Of a DNA stretch of 64,000 nucleotides, positions 54,160-63,866 are shown piece after piece. The position numbers and the translations under genes were made by a program. This stretch comes from Mesorhizobium opportunistum WSM2075 (GTDB taxonomy: Bacteria; Pseudomonadota; Alphaproteobacteria; Rhizobiales; Rhizobiaceae), in NCBI RefSeq assembly GCF_000176035.2, contig NC_015675.1:2422001-2486000 (forward strand), written 5' to 3'. The stretch's first letter is position 1. Each line of letters starts with the position of its first letter. Below the pieces are notes generated by a model. It saw only the letters and a list, made by a program, of their open reading frames with translations. It made no database searches and had not been told where the DNA came from.

Positions 54160-54301
54160 GATATGCCGATATTCAGGTGAGGCCGGCCTGCGAACGAGAG
54201 CTTCCTGCGCTTCCGGTACTCACGGACGGAAAGTCCGCTCCGTTCCGGTTCTCGGAAGCTGCCGTTCTCGGCTCGGCCTGACCTGAATCTCGACATATCC
54301 T
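54157..54301. repeat. 145-bp interrupted palindrome after lsrB
   Basis: AGGATATGCCGATATTCAGG at the left pairs imperfectly with CCTGAATCTCGACATATCCT at the right. Homology continues inward through GGCCG...GAGCTTCC, and the centre contains GGACGGAAAGTCCG. It starts at the lsrB stop codon and may serve as its terminator, or it may be a mosaic repeat. Confidence 0.75.
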
Positions 54302-54327
54302 CTGCGGCGCTGCGTCCGCAAGCCGGC

Positions 54328-54788
54328 TCACCCCCGCCAGGGTGTGAGGCGCGGCAGCCAGCCGGGCACGTTGCGGCGGTAGGTCTCGTATTCTGCGCCA
54401 TAACGACGGCTGAGCGTCGGCTCCTCGTAGAGCCTGACGAAGGCGCCCATGATGACCGCGCCGACGGCGGCATAGGCGACAAGCGTCCAGCTCGAGAACA
54501 GCAGCGCCTGGCCGAGGATGATCGACAGCACCGCGACATACATCGGGTTGCGGACGTGGCGGTAGATGCCGCCGATCACCAGCTTTTCGGTCGGCGCGAC
54601 CGGTGCTGGTGTCCCCAGCCTCCAGCGCGGCGAGGATCAGGACCCCAGCCGGCAAGCACAAAGCCCGGCATCGCTGACCAAGGCAGGCCCCAGCGATCGC
54701 TGAGCAGCCACGGGATCAGACCGGCGACCACGCCAGGTGCCGCAATCAGGAAAATAGCGCTGCCGGCAATCGCCGTGAACGTACGCAT
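54328..54788 (-). pseudogene. Decayed isoprenylcysteine methyltransferase-like membrane gene
   Basis: The frame from the ATG at 54788 (RTFTAIAGSAIFLIAAPGVV, good GGAGGAG RBS) shifts after FVLAG. A short second frame reads GVLILAALEA, and a third gives GTPAPVAPTEKLVIGG and then YRHVRNPMYVAVLSIILGQA with a C-terminal YGAEYETYRRNVPGWLPRL. These are the parts of an ICMT-like methyltransferase. At the junction one or two frameshifts and the loss of roughly 14 codons of the expected middle helix leave no single open frame. Confidence 0.7.
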
Positions 54789-55044
54789 TGGCTGGCTCCT
54801 CCCGATTGCCTTAGAAATGAACGCCTGCTGCTCACTTCCACGTCATTGCGCGGTTTTGGCATTTCGCGGCGAAAACCGATCGCTATTCGCGATTCCGGTG
54901 TGACAATGGCCCGATCGCGCGCTGCAATTCGACGATTCCACTGGTCCTATTGGCGTCGGGAGCGGGTTAGACCACAGCCTGCGTCTTTTTGCATGCGTGT
55001 GTTGCAAAATAGATGCTTGTTTCTTGGGCATGATGAGCACATAT

Positions 55045-55165
55045 ATAGATCATCTCCTGGGCGCGTTCTCCTCCCATTAGCGCCCTCGAGTGTTCCCCTC
55101 TGGAGGTTAGCCTTAACAGGCACTTCCATCAAACTCAGCCGGATCTTCATTGATCCGGCTTTTTT
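55045..55165 (+). ncRNA. Candidate AbcR-type sRNA, copy A
   Basis: A TATATA at 55042 could be a -10 box. The first structure, GGGCGC-15 nt-GCGCCC (55059-55085), displays CTCCTCCCA (55068-55076) in its loop, a perfect anti-Shine-Dalgarno. A second CU-rich stretch, TTCCCCTCTGG, follows. The unit ends with the terminator AGCCGGATC-TTCATT-GATCCGGCT and TTTTTT (55137-55165). At about 115-120 nt this matches the layout of AbcR sRNAs, which repress ABC-transporter mRNAs with Hfq. Confidence 0.6.
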
Positions 55166-55222
55166 GTTGCCCAGATGCCCCCCAGGGCGGCTGAGAATTT
55201 CACCTGAATTGCCGCGTAACAG

Positions 55223-55249
55223 TGTCATGTAACCTCTGGTAACATGACA
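55223..55249. promoter_or_regulatory. 27-bp dyad upstream of the middle sRNA-like unit
   Basis: TGTCATGT-A-ACC-TCT-GGT-A-ACATGACA is symmetric over 11 of 12 arm positions. It overlaps a possible -35 box (ATGACA, 55244-55249) that is 18 bp from TATGTA (55268-55273). This fits a regulator site at a promoter. Confidence 0.5.
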
Positions 55250-55279
55250 AGGGCATCCTCCATCTGCTATGTAGACCAT

Positions 55280-55362
55280 AGGACGCGGTGTGGTTCGGAC
55301 GGGAGATGGGGGCATCACTCGAACGACCCGGGCTCAGGCGGCTACCGCGTCCGAACCTTTTT
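55280..55362 (+). ncRNA. Candidate small RNA with alternative stems (middle unit)
   Basis: ACCGCGTCCGAACC (55344-55357) can pair in two exclusive ways. GGACGCGGT (55281-55289) pairs with ACCGCGTCC, or GGTTCGGAC (55292-55300) pairs with GTCCGAACC. The second stem ends in TTTTT and so looks like a terminator. The unit sits between the two AbcR-like candidates and lacks an obvious anti-SD. It could be a separate small RNA or a leader of the next unit. Confidence 0.4.
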
Positions 55363-55384
55363 GCCGAAGCTCGGCGACTGCATA

Positions 55385-55466
55385 TGCGGCGGACCTGCCG
55401 TTTCTCCTCCCAAGAAAACGGTCCGCAAAACAAAACGGCGTCCGGCTCCCCGGGCGTCGTTTTTTA
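55385..55466 (+). ncRNA. Candidate AbcR-type sRNA, copy B
   Basis: A hairpin at 55389-55426 (outer GCGGA/TCCGC, inner CCGTTT/AAACGG) again exposes CTCCTCCCA (55404-55412) in the loop. A terminator with an 11-bp stem, ACGGCGTCCGG-CTCC-CCGGGCGTCGT, and TTTTTT follows at 55435-55466. GCATAT near 55379 could be a -10 box. The design repeats copy A, supporting a tandem pair. Confidence 0.5.
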
Positions 55467-55470
55467 TTTC

Positions 55471-55495
55471 CGCCCCCTCGAATTTCGAGGGGGCG
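55471..55495. terminator. 25-bp palindrome between sRNA region and EF-G-like gene
   Basis: CGCCCCCTCGAA-T-TTCGAGGGGGCG has perfect 12-bp arms and lies 18 bp past the stop of the minus-strand EF-G-like gene. It lacks a clear T tract on the minus strand but probably separates the two transcription units. Confidence 0.6.
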
Positions 55496-55512
55496 TTATA
55501 TCAGGATGGAAA

Positions 55513-57564
55513 TCACGCGGCCTTGCCGTTGGCATTCATCGCCTCGTCCGCGAGGCGGCCGGTGAGGTCGGCCATGTGGTCGAAGACGGCGCGATAGCTG
55601 GCAACGCCCGCGGTTGCCGAGCGCAACTCGATGATCAGGTCGCCGATCTCGGCCTGCGGCATGGTCGCCTCGACGACATCCCATCCCGGCCAGTCGGGCC
55701 GCGCGTCATAACCGAGGATCTGGCCGCGGCGTTGCGGGATCAGCGCGATGATCTTCGACGTCGCGTCGGACGGGGTGACGATCTCGACCTTCATCACCGG
55801 TTCCAGAAGCACCGGCGAGCAGGCGGCCATGCCTTCCTTCATCGCCAGCTTCGCCGCCATCTGGAAGGCCATGTCGGAGGAATCGACCGCATGGTAGGAG
55901 CCGTCAGAGAGGTTGACGGCGACATCGACGACGGGGAAGCCAAGCGGGCCGGACTTCAGGTAGTCGCGCACACCGGTCTCCACCGACTGGATGTAGGTCT
56001 TCGGCACCACGCCGCCAGTGATGGTGTCAGTGAACTGGAAGCCCGAGCCGCGCGGCAGCGGCTTGATCTCGATCACCACATCGCCGAATTGGCCATGGCC
56101 GCCCGACTGCTTCTTGTGGCGGCCGCGCTGCTGCACCGATTTGCGGATCGTCTCGCGGTAGGGCACCGCCGGCGCATGGCCTTCGACCGGAATCTGGTTC
56201 TTGCCCTCGAGCCGCTCGCGCACGACGCGCAGATGCATCTCGCCATGGCCGGACAGTACGGTCTCGGCCGAGTCCTGGTTGTGGCGCAGGTTGAGCGAGG
56301 GATCCTCCTCGGCCAGGCGCTGGATGGCCGCCGACATCTTCACCTCGTCCTTGCGCTCTTTGGGGCGCAGCGCGAAGGCGAAGACCGGTTGCGGCGGTTC
56401 GACATTGAACAGCTGCTTGATGCCGCCCTTGGCCGAGGTCAGCGTCTGGCCGGTCTTGACCTCGTCCAGCTTGCCGAGCGCGACCGTGTCGCCGGCCCTG
56501 GCGGCGGTGAGCTTGAACTGATCCTTGCCGAGCATCCGATAGATGCCGGAGACCTTGGCGGTGCCGCCGCCGGGGAGCCAGAGTTCGGAGCCGTCGGCAA
56601 CCTGGCCTGACAGGATGCGCGACACCGACAGCTTGCCGCCATGCGGCGTGTGAATGGTCTTCATCACCTGGGCCACGGTGGCGCTGCCATCCGGTGCGCC
56701 GAGCCGCTTGCGGGTCGCCTCGATGTCGGGCGCGTCGTGGCGGATCGTCTTCAGCAGGCGCAGCACGCCATTGCCCTTCTCGGCGGTACCGATCAGCACC
56801 GGCGTCACCGCGCCGTCGCGCAGATCGGCCGAGAGGTCGTCGAAGATCGCGTCCTTCGGCGGCTCGATCTCCTCGAGCAGCTGTTCCATCAACTGGTCGT
56901 CATGGTCGGCGAGCGTCTCCAGCATGGAGAAGCGCGCTTCCAGCTCGCGCGCCTTGTCGTCACCCGGTATCTCGGCCACCTCGCTCTCGGCATATTCGCG
57001 GTAGATGTAGGCGCGCTCCAGCGCCAGGTCGATCGAGCCGATGACGACGCCGTCCTTGCGCAGCGGAATCTGGCGCAGCAGGAGCGGTACCGAACTGGCC
57101 GGCTGCAACATCTTCAGCGTGTCGCGCACGCCCGATATCGCCTTGTCGACCTTGTTGAGGAACAGGAGGCGCGGCACGCCGAGATCGTCGAGCTTGCGCA
57201 TGATCAATTGCAGGGCGGGGATCTTCTTTTCATCGGCCTCGGCCACGACCACGGCGAGGTCGCAGGCGGCCAGCACCGGTTCGGCCTCGAAGGAGAATTC
57301 GATCGAGCCGGGGCAGTCGACAAAGGTGATCTGCTCGCCCATGAATTCGGTGGTGGCGATCGTCGCCTCGACGCTCATGGCGTGGGCACGCGCCTCCGGC
57401 GAATGGTCGGAAACGGTGTTGCCGGAAGAAACGGGATTTTGTCGGGGAATGGCGCCCGTACGGGCCAATATGGCTTCGAGAAGTGTCGTCTTACCGCTTG
57501 CGAAGGGACCGACTATGGCAATGCATTTCGGTCCCGTGCGTCGTCCTCCGGCGCGAGTACCCAT
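55513..57564 (-). CDS. Elongation factor G-like GTPase
   Basis: The 683-residue EF-G paralogue has a P-loop GPFASGKTT (residues 19-27), DCPG near 83 and NKVD near 136. EF-G-like domains II-V follow, with [40 protein letters not shown] and a C-terminal IIALIPQRRGQILGYDARP. The G domain is shorter than in the housekeeping FusA and lacks the usual GIDAAKTTTTERIL switch I. It is probably an accessory translation or ribosome factor found in Rhizobiales. The ATG at 57564 is supported by length; it is transcribed alone. Confidence 0.88.
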   Translation of the reverse strand: MGTRAGGRRTGPKCIAIVGPFASGKTTLLEAILARTGAIPRQNPVSSGNTVSDHSPEARAHAMSVEATIATTEFMGEQITFVDCPGSIEFSFEAEPVLAACDLAVVVAEADEKKIPALQLIMRKLDDLGVPRLLFLNKVDKAISGVRDTLKMLQPASSVPLLLRQIPLRKDGVVIGSIDLALERAYIYREYAESEVAEIPGDDKARELEARFSMLETLADHDDQLMEQLLEEIEPPKDAIFDDLSADLRDGAVTPVLIGTAEKGNGVLRLLKTIRHDAPDIEATRKRLGAPDGSATVAQVMKTIHTPHGGKLSVSRILSGQVADGSELWLPGGGTAKVSGIYRMLGKDQFKLTAARAGDTVALGKLDEVKTGQTLTSAKGGIKQLFNVEPPQPVFAFALRPKERKDEVKMSAAIQRLAEEDPSLNLRHNQDSAETVLSGHGEMHLRVVRERLEGKNQIPVEGHAPAVPYRETIRKSVQQRGRHKKQSGGHGQFGDVVIEIKPLPRGSGFQFTDTITGGVVPKTYIQSVETGVRDYLKSGPLGFPVVDVAVNLSDGSYHAVDSSDMAFQMAAKLAMKEGMAACSPVLLEPVMKVEIVTPSDATSKIIALIPQRRGQILGYDARPDWPGWDVVEATMPQAEIGDLIIELRSATAGVASYRAVFDHMADLTGRLADEAMNANGKAA

Positions 57565-57887
57565 GACTGACCTCCACTCAGGCGTTTCCCGTAGGACCGA
57601 CTGGCATGCATGGTTCAGGCGTGGTCAATCGGTCCTGAGCGGCGGCCGGCCTGTTCGACCGTCGCGGGCGGGGTTCTTTTGGTTTCACCACCTGCCCGAA
57701 AGCATCGTCCCACTTGTTTGCCGGCAGGGCAAGAAAAATAGGAATCAGCCGCTGCGTCAGGTGCTCTTGCGCCGGCGCGGCAAACGGCCGGTTGCGCCTC
57801 GGAAGATATCGGCCGAGAATGCACCCGCCTCGAATGAGAGACGGCGTTTGCCGTCGGTCGCTTCACCACCGGTCCTGGGATTAGACG
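57565..57887. other. Intergenic region without a recognised gene
   Basis: The interval lies between the divergent EF-G-like and cupin genes and should hold both promoters. I see only a short hairpin, GACGGC-GTTT-GCCGTC (57840-57855), before the cupin gene. Confidence 0.4.
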
Positions 57888-58283
57888 ATGAAGATCATTG
57901 CTTGCGGCAGCGTACCCACCATCATTGCACCCGAAAAGTACTTCACCGGCCGGGTTCTGCAGACGCCGATCATCGAGAAGGAGGAACCGGCGCGGCTGAG
58001 GGCGACACTGGTCAGTTTCGAGCCGGGTGCTCGCACATACTGGCACACACATCCGCTCGGCCAGACGCTCTACGTCACCTCGGGTGCCGGCCTTGCCCAG
58101 ACTTGGGGCGGACCGGTCCAGGAGTTCAGGGCAGGCGACGTCATCTCGTTCGCGCCCGGCGAGAAGCACTGGCATGGCGCGGCGCCGAAATCGGCAATGA
58201 CGCATATCGCCATGCAGGAAGCGCTCGATGGCGTCCACGCCGACTGGCTGGAAGCGGTGACCGCCGAGCAGTATGGCGGCTGA
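57888..58283 (+). CDS. Cupin-domain protein
   Basis: The 131-residue small beta-barrel has cupin motif 1 (GARTYWHTHPLGQTLYVTSG, metal His and Glu-equivalent positions) and motif 2 (GDVISFAPGEKHWHGAAP). It resembles carboxymuconolactone-linked or quercetinase-like small cupins; the substrate is unknown. The ATG at 57888 gives MKIIACGSVP. It converges on aatA. Confidence 0.87.
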   Translation: MKIIACGSVPTIIAPEKYFTGRVLQTPIIEKEEPARLRATLVSFEPGARTYWHTHPLGQTLYVTSGAGLAQTWGGPVQEFRAGDVISFAPGEKHWHGAAPKSAMTHIAMQEALDGVHADWLEAVTAEQYGG

Positions 58284-58301
58284 GTGCCGAGCCGGGCTCA
58301 C

Positions 58302-58327
58302 AAAAAACCCGGCGTGGAGCCGGGTTT
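58302..58327 (-). terminator. Rho-independent terminator of aatA
   Basis: On the minus strand AAACCCGGC-TCCAC-GCCGGGTTT is followed by further Ts (TTTTTT in total), 25 bp past the aatA stop. It lies between the convergent cupin gene and aatA. Confidence 0.85.
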
Positions 58328-58352
58328 CCGTTGGCTGCGACGATGCGCCTGA

Positions 58353-60677
<2,325 letters not shown>

Positions 60678-60681
<4 letters not shown>

Positions 60682-61547
60682 GGCCCGAACGGCGCCGCAA
60701 TGTCGGCGATGCGATCTTCGTCGACGAGGTCGGCATCGAATTCGGCGTTTATGGCGACTTTCGTCTGCGCAGCGCCTATCAGCCGATTTTCGCCCCGCGC
60801 GGCGACACCCTGCACCCGGTGGCGGTCGAAGGCCTGATCGAGCCGCACCGCGCCGGCCGGCCAGGGTCGCCACGGGTGTTCTTTGAAGGCGTTGCCGCAC
60901 CGGACCGGCTGTTTGTCGAGACCATGTGCCGGGTGCTGCATCTTCGGAATTTTCACAATATCGGCGTCGACCGGCTCGATCTGTTCTTCAACTACAATCC
61001 GCTGGTCAACGATCATGCCGGGCGGGCGCTGGCCGAGATCCGGCTGATGAGCAGGCATCTGGGCGAACTCGGCCTCGCTCCTCGCATGCTGGTCTGCGAA
61101 ATCACCGAACAGGCGGCGGACGATGCGCTGCTTGCCCGGCTGGCGCGCGAGATGCGGCGCGACGGCATTCGCATCGCCATCGACGATTTCGGCACCGGCC
61201 ACTCGACCGAGGGGCGGGTGAGTCTGCTCAAGCCCGACATCGTCAAGATCGACGGCGGTTGGTTCGCGCAGTTCTGCCGCCATGCCGCAGCCGAACGCTT
61301 CTTCCGCCCGCTGGTATCCAGCCTGCACGACCGCGGCGCCAAGGTCCTGGTCGAAGGCATCGAGCAATCCATCCATCTGCGCGTCGCGCTCGAAGCCGGC
61401 GTCGATCTGCTGCAGGGCTTTCTTCTGGCCCGGCCGGCGCTGGCCGGCACCGTCTTCGAGGAAGCGCCGCTCGTGATCGACGCGCTGCTGGGCCTCGACA
61501 ACAAGATCGTGCCGCTCTTTGCCAGGACGTTGCATCAGCGGCGCTGA
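60678..61547 (+). CDS. EAL-domain protein (second of a coupled pair)
   Basis: The 289-residue protein has VEGLIEP, FNYNPL, VCEITEQ, IDDFGTGHST, IVKIDGGW, LVEGIEQ and LQGFLLARP. The complete catalytic set, including a near-canonical loop 6, is therefore present. It shares the upstream protein's layout (VYGDFRLRSAYQPIFAPRG against IYTLQSAFQPIFAFKEG), so the two are tandem paralogues. The ATG overlaps the previous TGA. Confidence 0.87.
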
Positions 61548-61629
61548 TGGTCGCGCCAAAACAAATCATTGGTTGAGGACGCCGCCGCTGCGATAATCGC
61601 CTCTGCAAGGCAGCGCTCGGGGAACGGCA

Positions 61630-62238
61630 ATGATACTTTACAGCATGATCGACAGCGGCAACTGCTACAAGCCGCGCCTGCTGATGGCCAAGCTCGGCCT
61701 CGGCTTCACCACGGTCGAGGTGAGTTCGCATACGGGCGACACGCGAAAAGCCGATTTCGTCGCCAAGAATCCGAACGCCATGGTGCCGCTGCTCGAACTC
61801 GACGATGGCCGGCGGCTGGCCGAGTCCAACGCCATCCTGCTCTACCTCGCCGAAGGCACGCGCTTCCTTCCGGCGGACAAGTATGAGCGCGGGCTCGCCT
61901 ATCAGTGGCTGTTCTTCGAGCAATACAGCCACGAGCCCTACATCGCCGTGCGCAAGGCGCTGTTGACCTTTCCCGAAAGGGCCGCGGATGCTACGCCCGA
62001 ACGGCTGGCGGTGACATTGGAGCGCGGCAACAAGGCGCTTGGCGTGATGAACAGATATCTGGAAAACAACGCCTTCTTCGCCGGCAGCGCCTTCAGCGTC
62101 GCCGACATCGCGCTCTATGCCTACACGCACACGGCGGAGCAGGGCGGCTTCCAGCTCGACGTCTATCCGGCGGTGGCGGCCTGGCTGAGGCGGGTGGAAG
62201 CAGATCCGGGGCATGTGCCGGTCGGGTGGGTGGGGTAG
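61630..62238 (+). CDS. Glutathione S-transferase
   Basis: The 202-residue protein has an N-terminal thioredoxin-like domain (LYSMIDSGNCYKPRLLMAKL, NPNAMVPLLELDDGRRLAES with the cis-Pro and the Glu-Ser that binds glutathione). The C-terminal helical domain has FFAGSAFSVADIALYAYTH (N-capping box Ser-x-x-Asp). It is a soluble conjugation or redox enzyme. The ATG at 61630 follows GGGGAA. Confidence 0.92.
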   Translation: MILYSMIDSGNCYKPRLLMAKLGLGFTTVEVSSHTGDTRKADFVAKNPNAMVPLLELDDGRRLAESNAILLYLAEGTRFLPADKYERGLAYQWLFFEQYSHEPYIAVRKALLTFPERAADATPERLAVTLERGNKALGVMNRYLENNAFFAGSAFSVADIALYAYTHTAEQGGFQLDVYPAVAAWLRRVEADPGHVPVGWVG

Positions 62239-62260
62239 CCTTCTCCTCTTGAAGGAGGGG

Positions 62261-62515
62261 CTATTTCAACAGATGGTCGTAATCGGCGTGGGTGCCGATC
62301 CAGAACCAGATCACATCTTCATTGTTGCGTATGGCAACAGCCCGGTAGTTTTCGTCAACTCGCGCCGACCAATAGCGACCGACCTGTTTGAAATGCAGTG
62401 AGGGATGAAAAGGATCGCAACGCAGTCGGGCAAAACGCCTGTCCGCCTTTGCTCTGATTGACGATGGCAGTTTTTCATAAGCCTCCCAGAACGATGGAGA
62501 GGCGACGTGGTTCAC
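62261..62515 (-). CDS. RelE/ParE-family toxin
   Basis: The 84-residue protein has SFWEAYEKLPSSIRAKADRR, PFHPSLHFKQVGRYWSARVD and YRAVAIRNNEDVIWFWIGTH, ending ADYDHLLK. This is the RelE/ParE fold, with the basic and aromatic C-terminal residues of mRNA-cleaving or gyrase-acting toxins. Its ATG overlaps the antitoxin stop (ATGA), so it is the second gene of a TA operon. Confidence 0.85.
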   Translation of the reverse strand: MNHVASPSFWEAYEKLPSSIRAKADRRFARLRCDPFHPSLHFKQVGRYWSARVDENYRAVAIRNNEDVIWFWIGTHADYDHLLK

Positions 62516-62712
62516 AGAGGCCGCGTCCGACCAGCGCGATGGTCAGCCAGCGCCTGTTCGGCAAGCCTGTCCAAACGGCCCGCCTTCGCGTCGGCTTCCA
62601 TCTGCCGGTCCCACATATCCGCCTGGAGCGCCTCGAACCAGGCGGCAAACGCCTTCAGTTCCTCGGGGCTCAGTTCGGCGACGGATTTTTCGATCTGCTC
62701 AAGTTTGGTCAT
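62512..62712 (-). CDS. Antitoxin of the RelE/ParE-type pair
   Basis: The 66-residue helical protein (KLEQIEKSVAELSPEELKAF, WFEALQADMWDRQMEADAKAG) is highly charged. It overlaps the toxin gene by 4 bp, and twin palindromes lie immediately upstream. Such small antitoxins neutralise the toxin and autorepress. No classical ribbon-helix-helix is obvious, so the DNA-binding mode is unclear. Confidence 0.75.
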   Translation of the reverse strand: MTKLEQIEKSVAELSPEELKAFAAWFEALQADMWDRQMEADAKAGRLDRLAEQALADHRAGRTRPL

Positions 62713-62722
62713 GGCCGAATGA

Positions 62723-62755
62723 TACCACTAGTGGGCCAAAAGTACCACCGGTGGG
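62723..62755. promoter_or_regulatory. Twin palindromic operators of the toxin-antitoxin genes
   Basis: CCACTAGTGG (62725-62734) and CCACCGGTGG (62745-62754) are perfect 10-bp palindromes, each within TACCACYRGTGGG. Their centres are exactly 20 bp apart, about two helical turns. They lie 10-45 bp before the antitoxin ATG. Confidence 0.7.
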
Positions 62756-62792
62756 ACTATTGCGCCGGCTGCGGCACCCAACCCCAGACAGC

Positions 62793-62817
62793 AAAAAGGC
62801 GGGATAAATCCCGCCTT
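62793..62817 (-). terminator. Rho-independent terminator downstream of the cold-shock gene
   Basis: On the minus strand AAGGCGGGA-TTTA-TCCCGCCTT runs into TTTTTG. It lies 165 bp after the cold-shock gene stop and ahead of the TA operon promoter. Confidence 0.8.
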
Positions 62818-62982
62818 CCGTGCTTGGTAGCCTGATTGGGAGCGTCCAGTCCGGGCTGGCAGCTATCTGCTGATCCAGTCTGTCGGGTCTTTCCGCTCCG
62901 GCGCGCTTCTCGCGCGACCGTCAGTACATCCGTGACTTGCCGCGCGCCCCGAGCTCTCGCCCGGCGCGCGCCATTCGCAAAA

Positions 62983-63195
62983 TCAGGCTGCCTTGCTCAG
63001 AGATCCAGCGGACGACTTGCCAGTGCGGCGGTCCTGCTCGATCTCGAAGTTGATCTTCTGGCCTTCGACCAGGGTCGACAGGCCAGCACGCTCGACTGCG
63101 GAGATGTGGACGAAAACGTCCGCGCCGCCCGCGTCAGGCTGGATGAAGCCGAAGCCCTTGGTGGCGTTGAACCACTTGACCGTTCCAGTTGCCAT
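62983..63195 (-). CDS. cspA: Cold-shock protein (CspA family)
   Basis: The 70-residue OB-fold protein has [19 protein letters not shown] (RNP1) and [13 protein letters not shown] (RNP2), the nucleic-acid-binding motifs of CspA. It acts as an RNA chaperone. The length is standard. The long region upstream (63196-63469) has no other minus-strand gene and may include a regulated leader. The exact paralogue (cspA, B and so on) cannot be told. Confidence 0.93.
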   Translation of the reverse strand: MATGTVKWFNATKGFGFIQPDAGGADVFVHISAVERAGLSTLVEGQKINFEIEQDRRTGKSSAGSLSKAA

Positions 63196-63469
63196 AAAAA
63201 TAGTCCTTGCATTTGCTTTGGTTTGACCAGACCGAGGTCCAGCCGGTGTGCATCGAGATTTTGGAGATAGACGTCAGCAAACGCGAAGATCGCGAGGCCC
63301 GGATCGATCGGCCGAAATATCAATGGGCCTGATATAGGCTGCTTTCCGACGAAAAACAAGACTGCGTGAAAAAGCCGTGATCGAGGGGCCGCCCAACGGC
63401 CGCCCCAATCTGGTGAAACCGTTGCGGCAGATCGCGCTGTCGGAGGATGGCGGATCGGGGGAGAGGACC

Positions 63470-63799
63470 ATGAAAACCATTCTGCTTGCCGCCTGCCTGA
63501 CGCTGGTGGCCGCCGAGGCGCAGGCGATCTCGCGCTACGACCCGACGCATATGAGCTGCGGCAAGGTCCAGTCGACGATCGCGCGGCAGGGCGCCGTCAT
63601 CCTGCGCTATCAGTCGGCACGCGTGCCGGGGCTGCCGCTCTACGACCGCTATGTGCAAAGCCAGCAGTTCTGCACCATGGGCGAGGTGAGGACGCGTGCC
63701 TATGTGCCGAGCGCCGACACCAAGTCCTGTCCGGTCTACAACTGCAAGCGGCCGGACAATGAAAGGCGTTTCCGGCGGCGATTCTTCCACAACGACTAG
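63470..63799 (+). CDS. Small exported protein of unknown function
   Basis: The 109-residue protein has a signal peptide (KTILLAACLTLVAAEAQA). The mature part has SRYDPTHMSCGKVQSTIARQ, RYQSARVPGLPLYDRYV, QQFCTMGE and SCPVYNCK, with four cysteines, and ends in a strongly basic RRFRRRFF. GAGAGGACC precedes the ATG at 63470. It is probably a disulfide-bonded periplasmic protein; no function is assigned. Confidence 0.65.
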   Translation: MKTILLAACLTLVAAEAQAISRYDPTHMSCGKVQSTIARQGAVILRYQSARVPGLPLYDRYVQSQQFCTMGEVRTRAYVPSADTKSCPVYNCKRPDNERRFRRRFFHND

Positions 63800-63866
63800 G
63801 CCGCTCATCGACTGCAGCGGAGGCTTTCTCAGTTGTTCAACCTGCGCCGCTCGGCGGCATGCGCTT

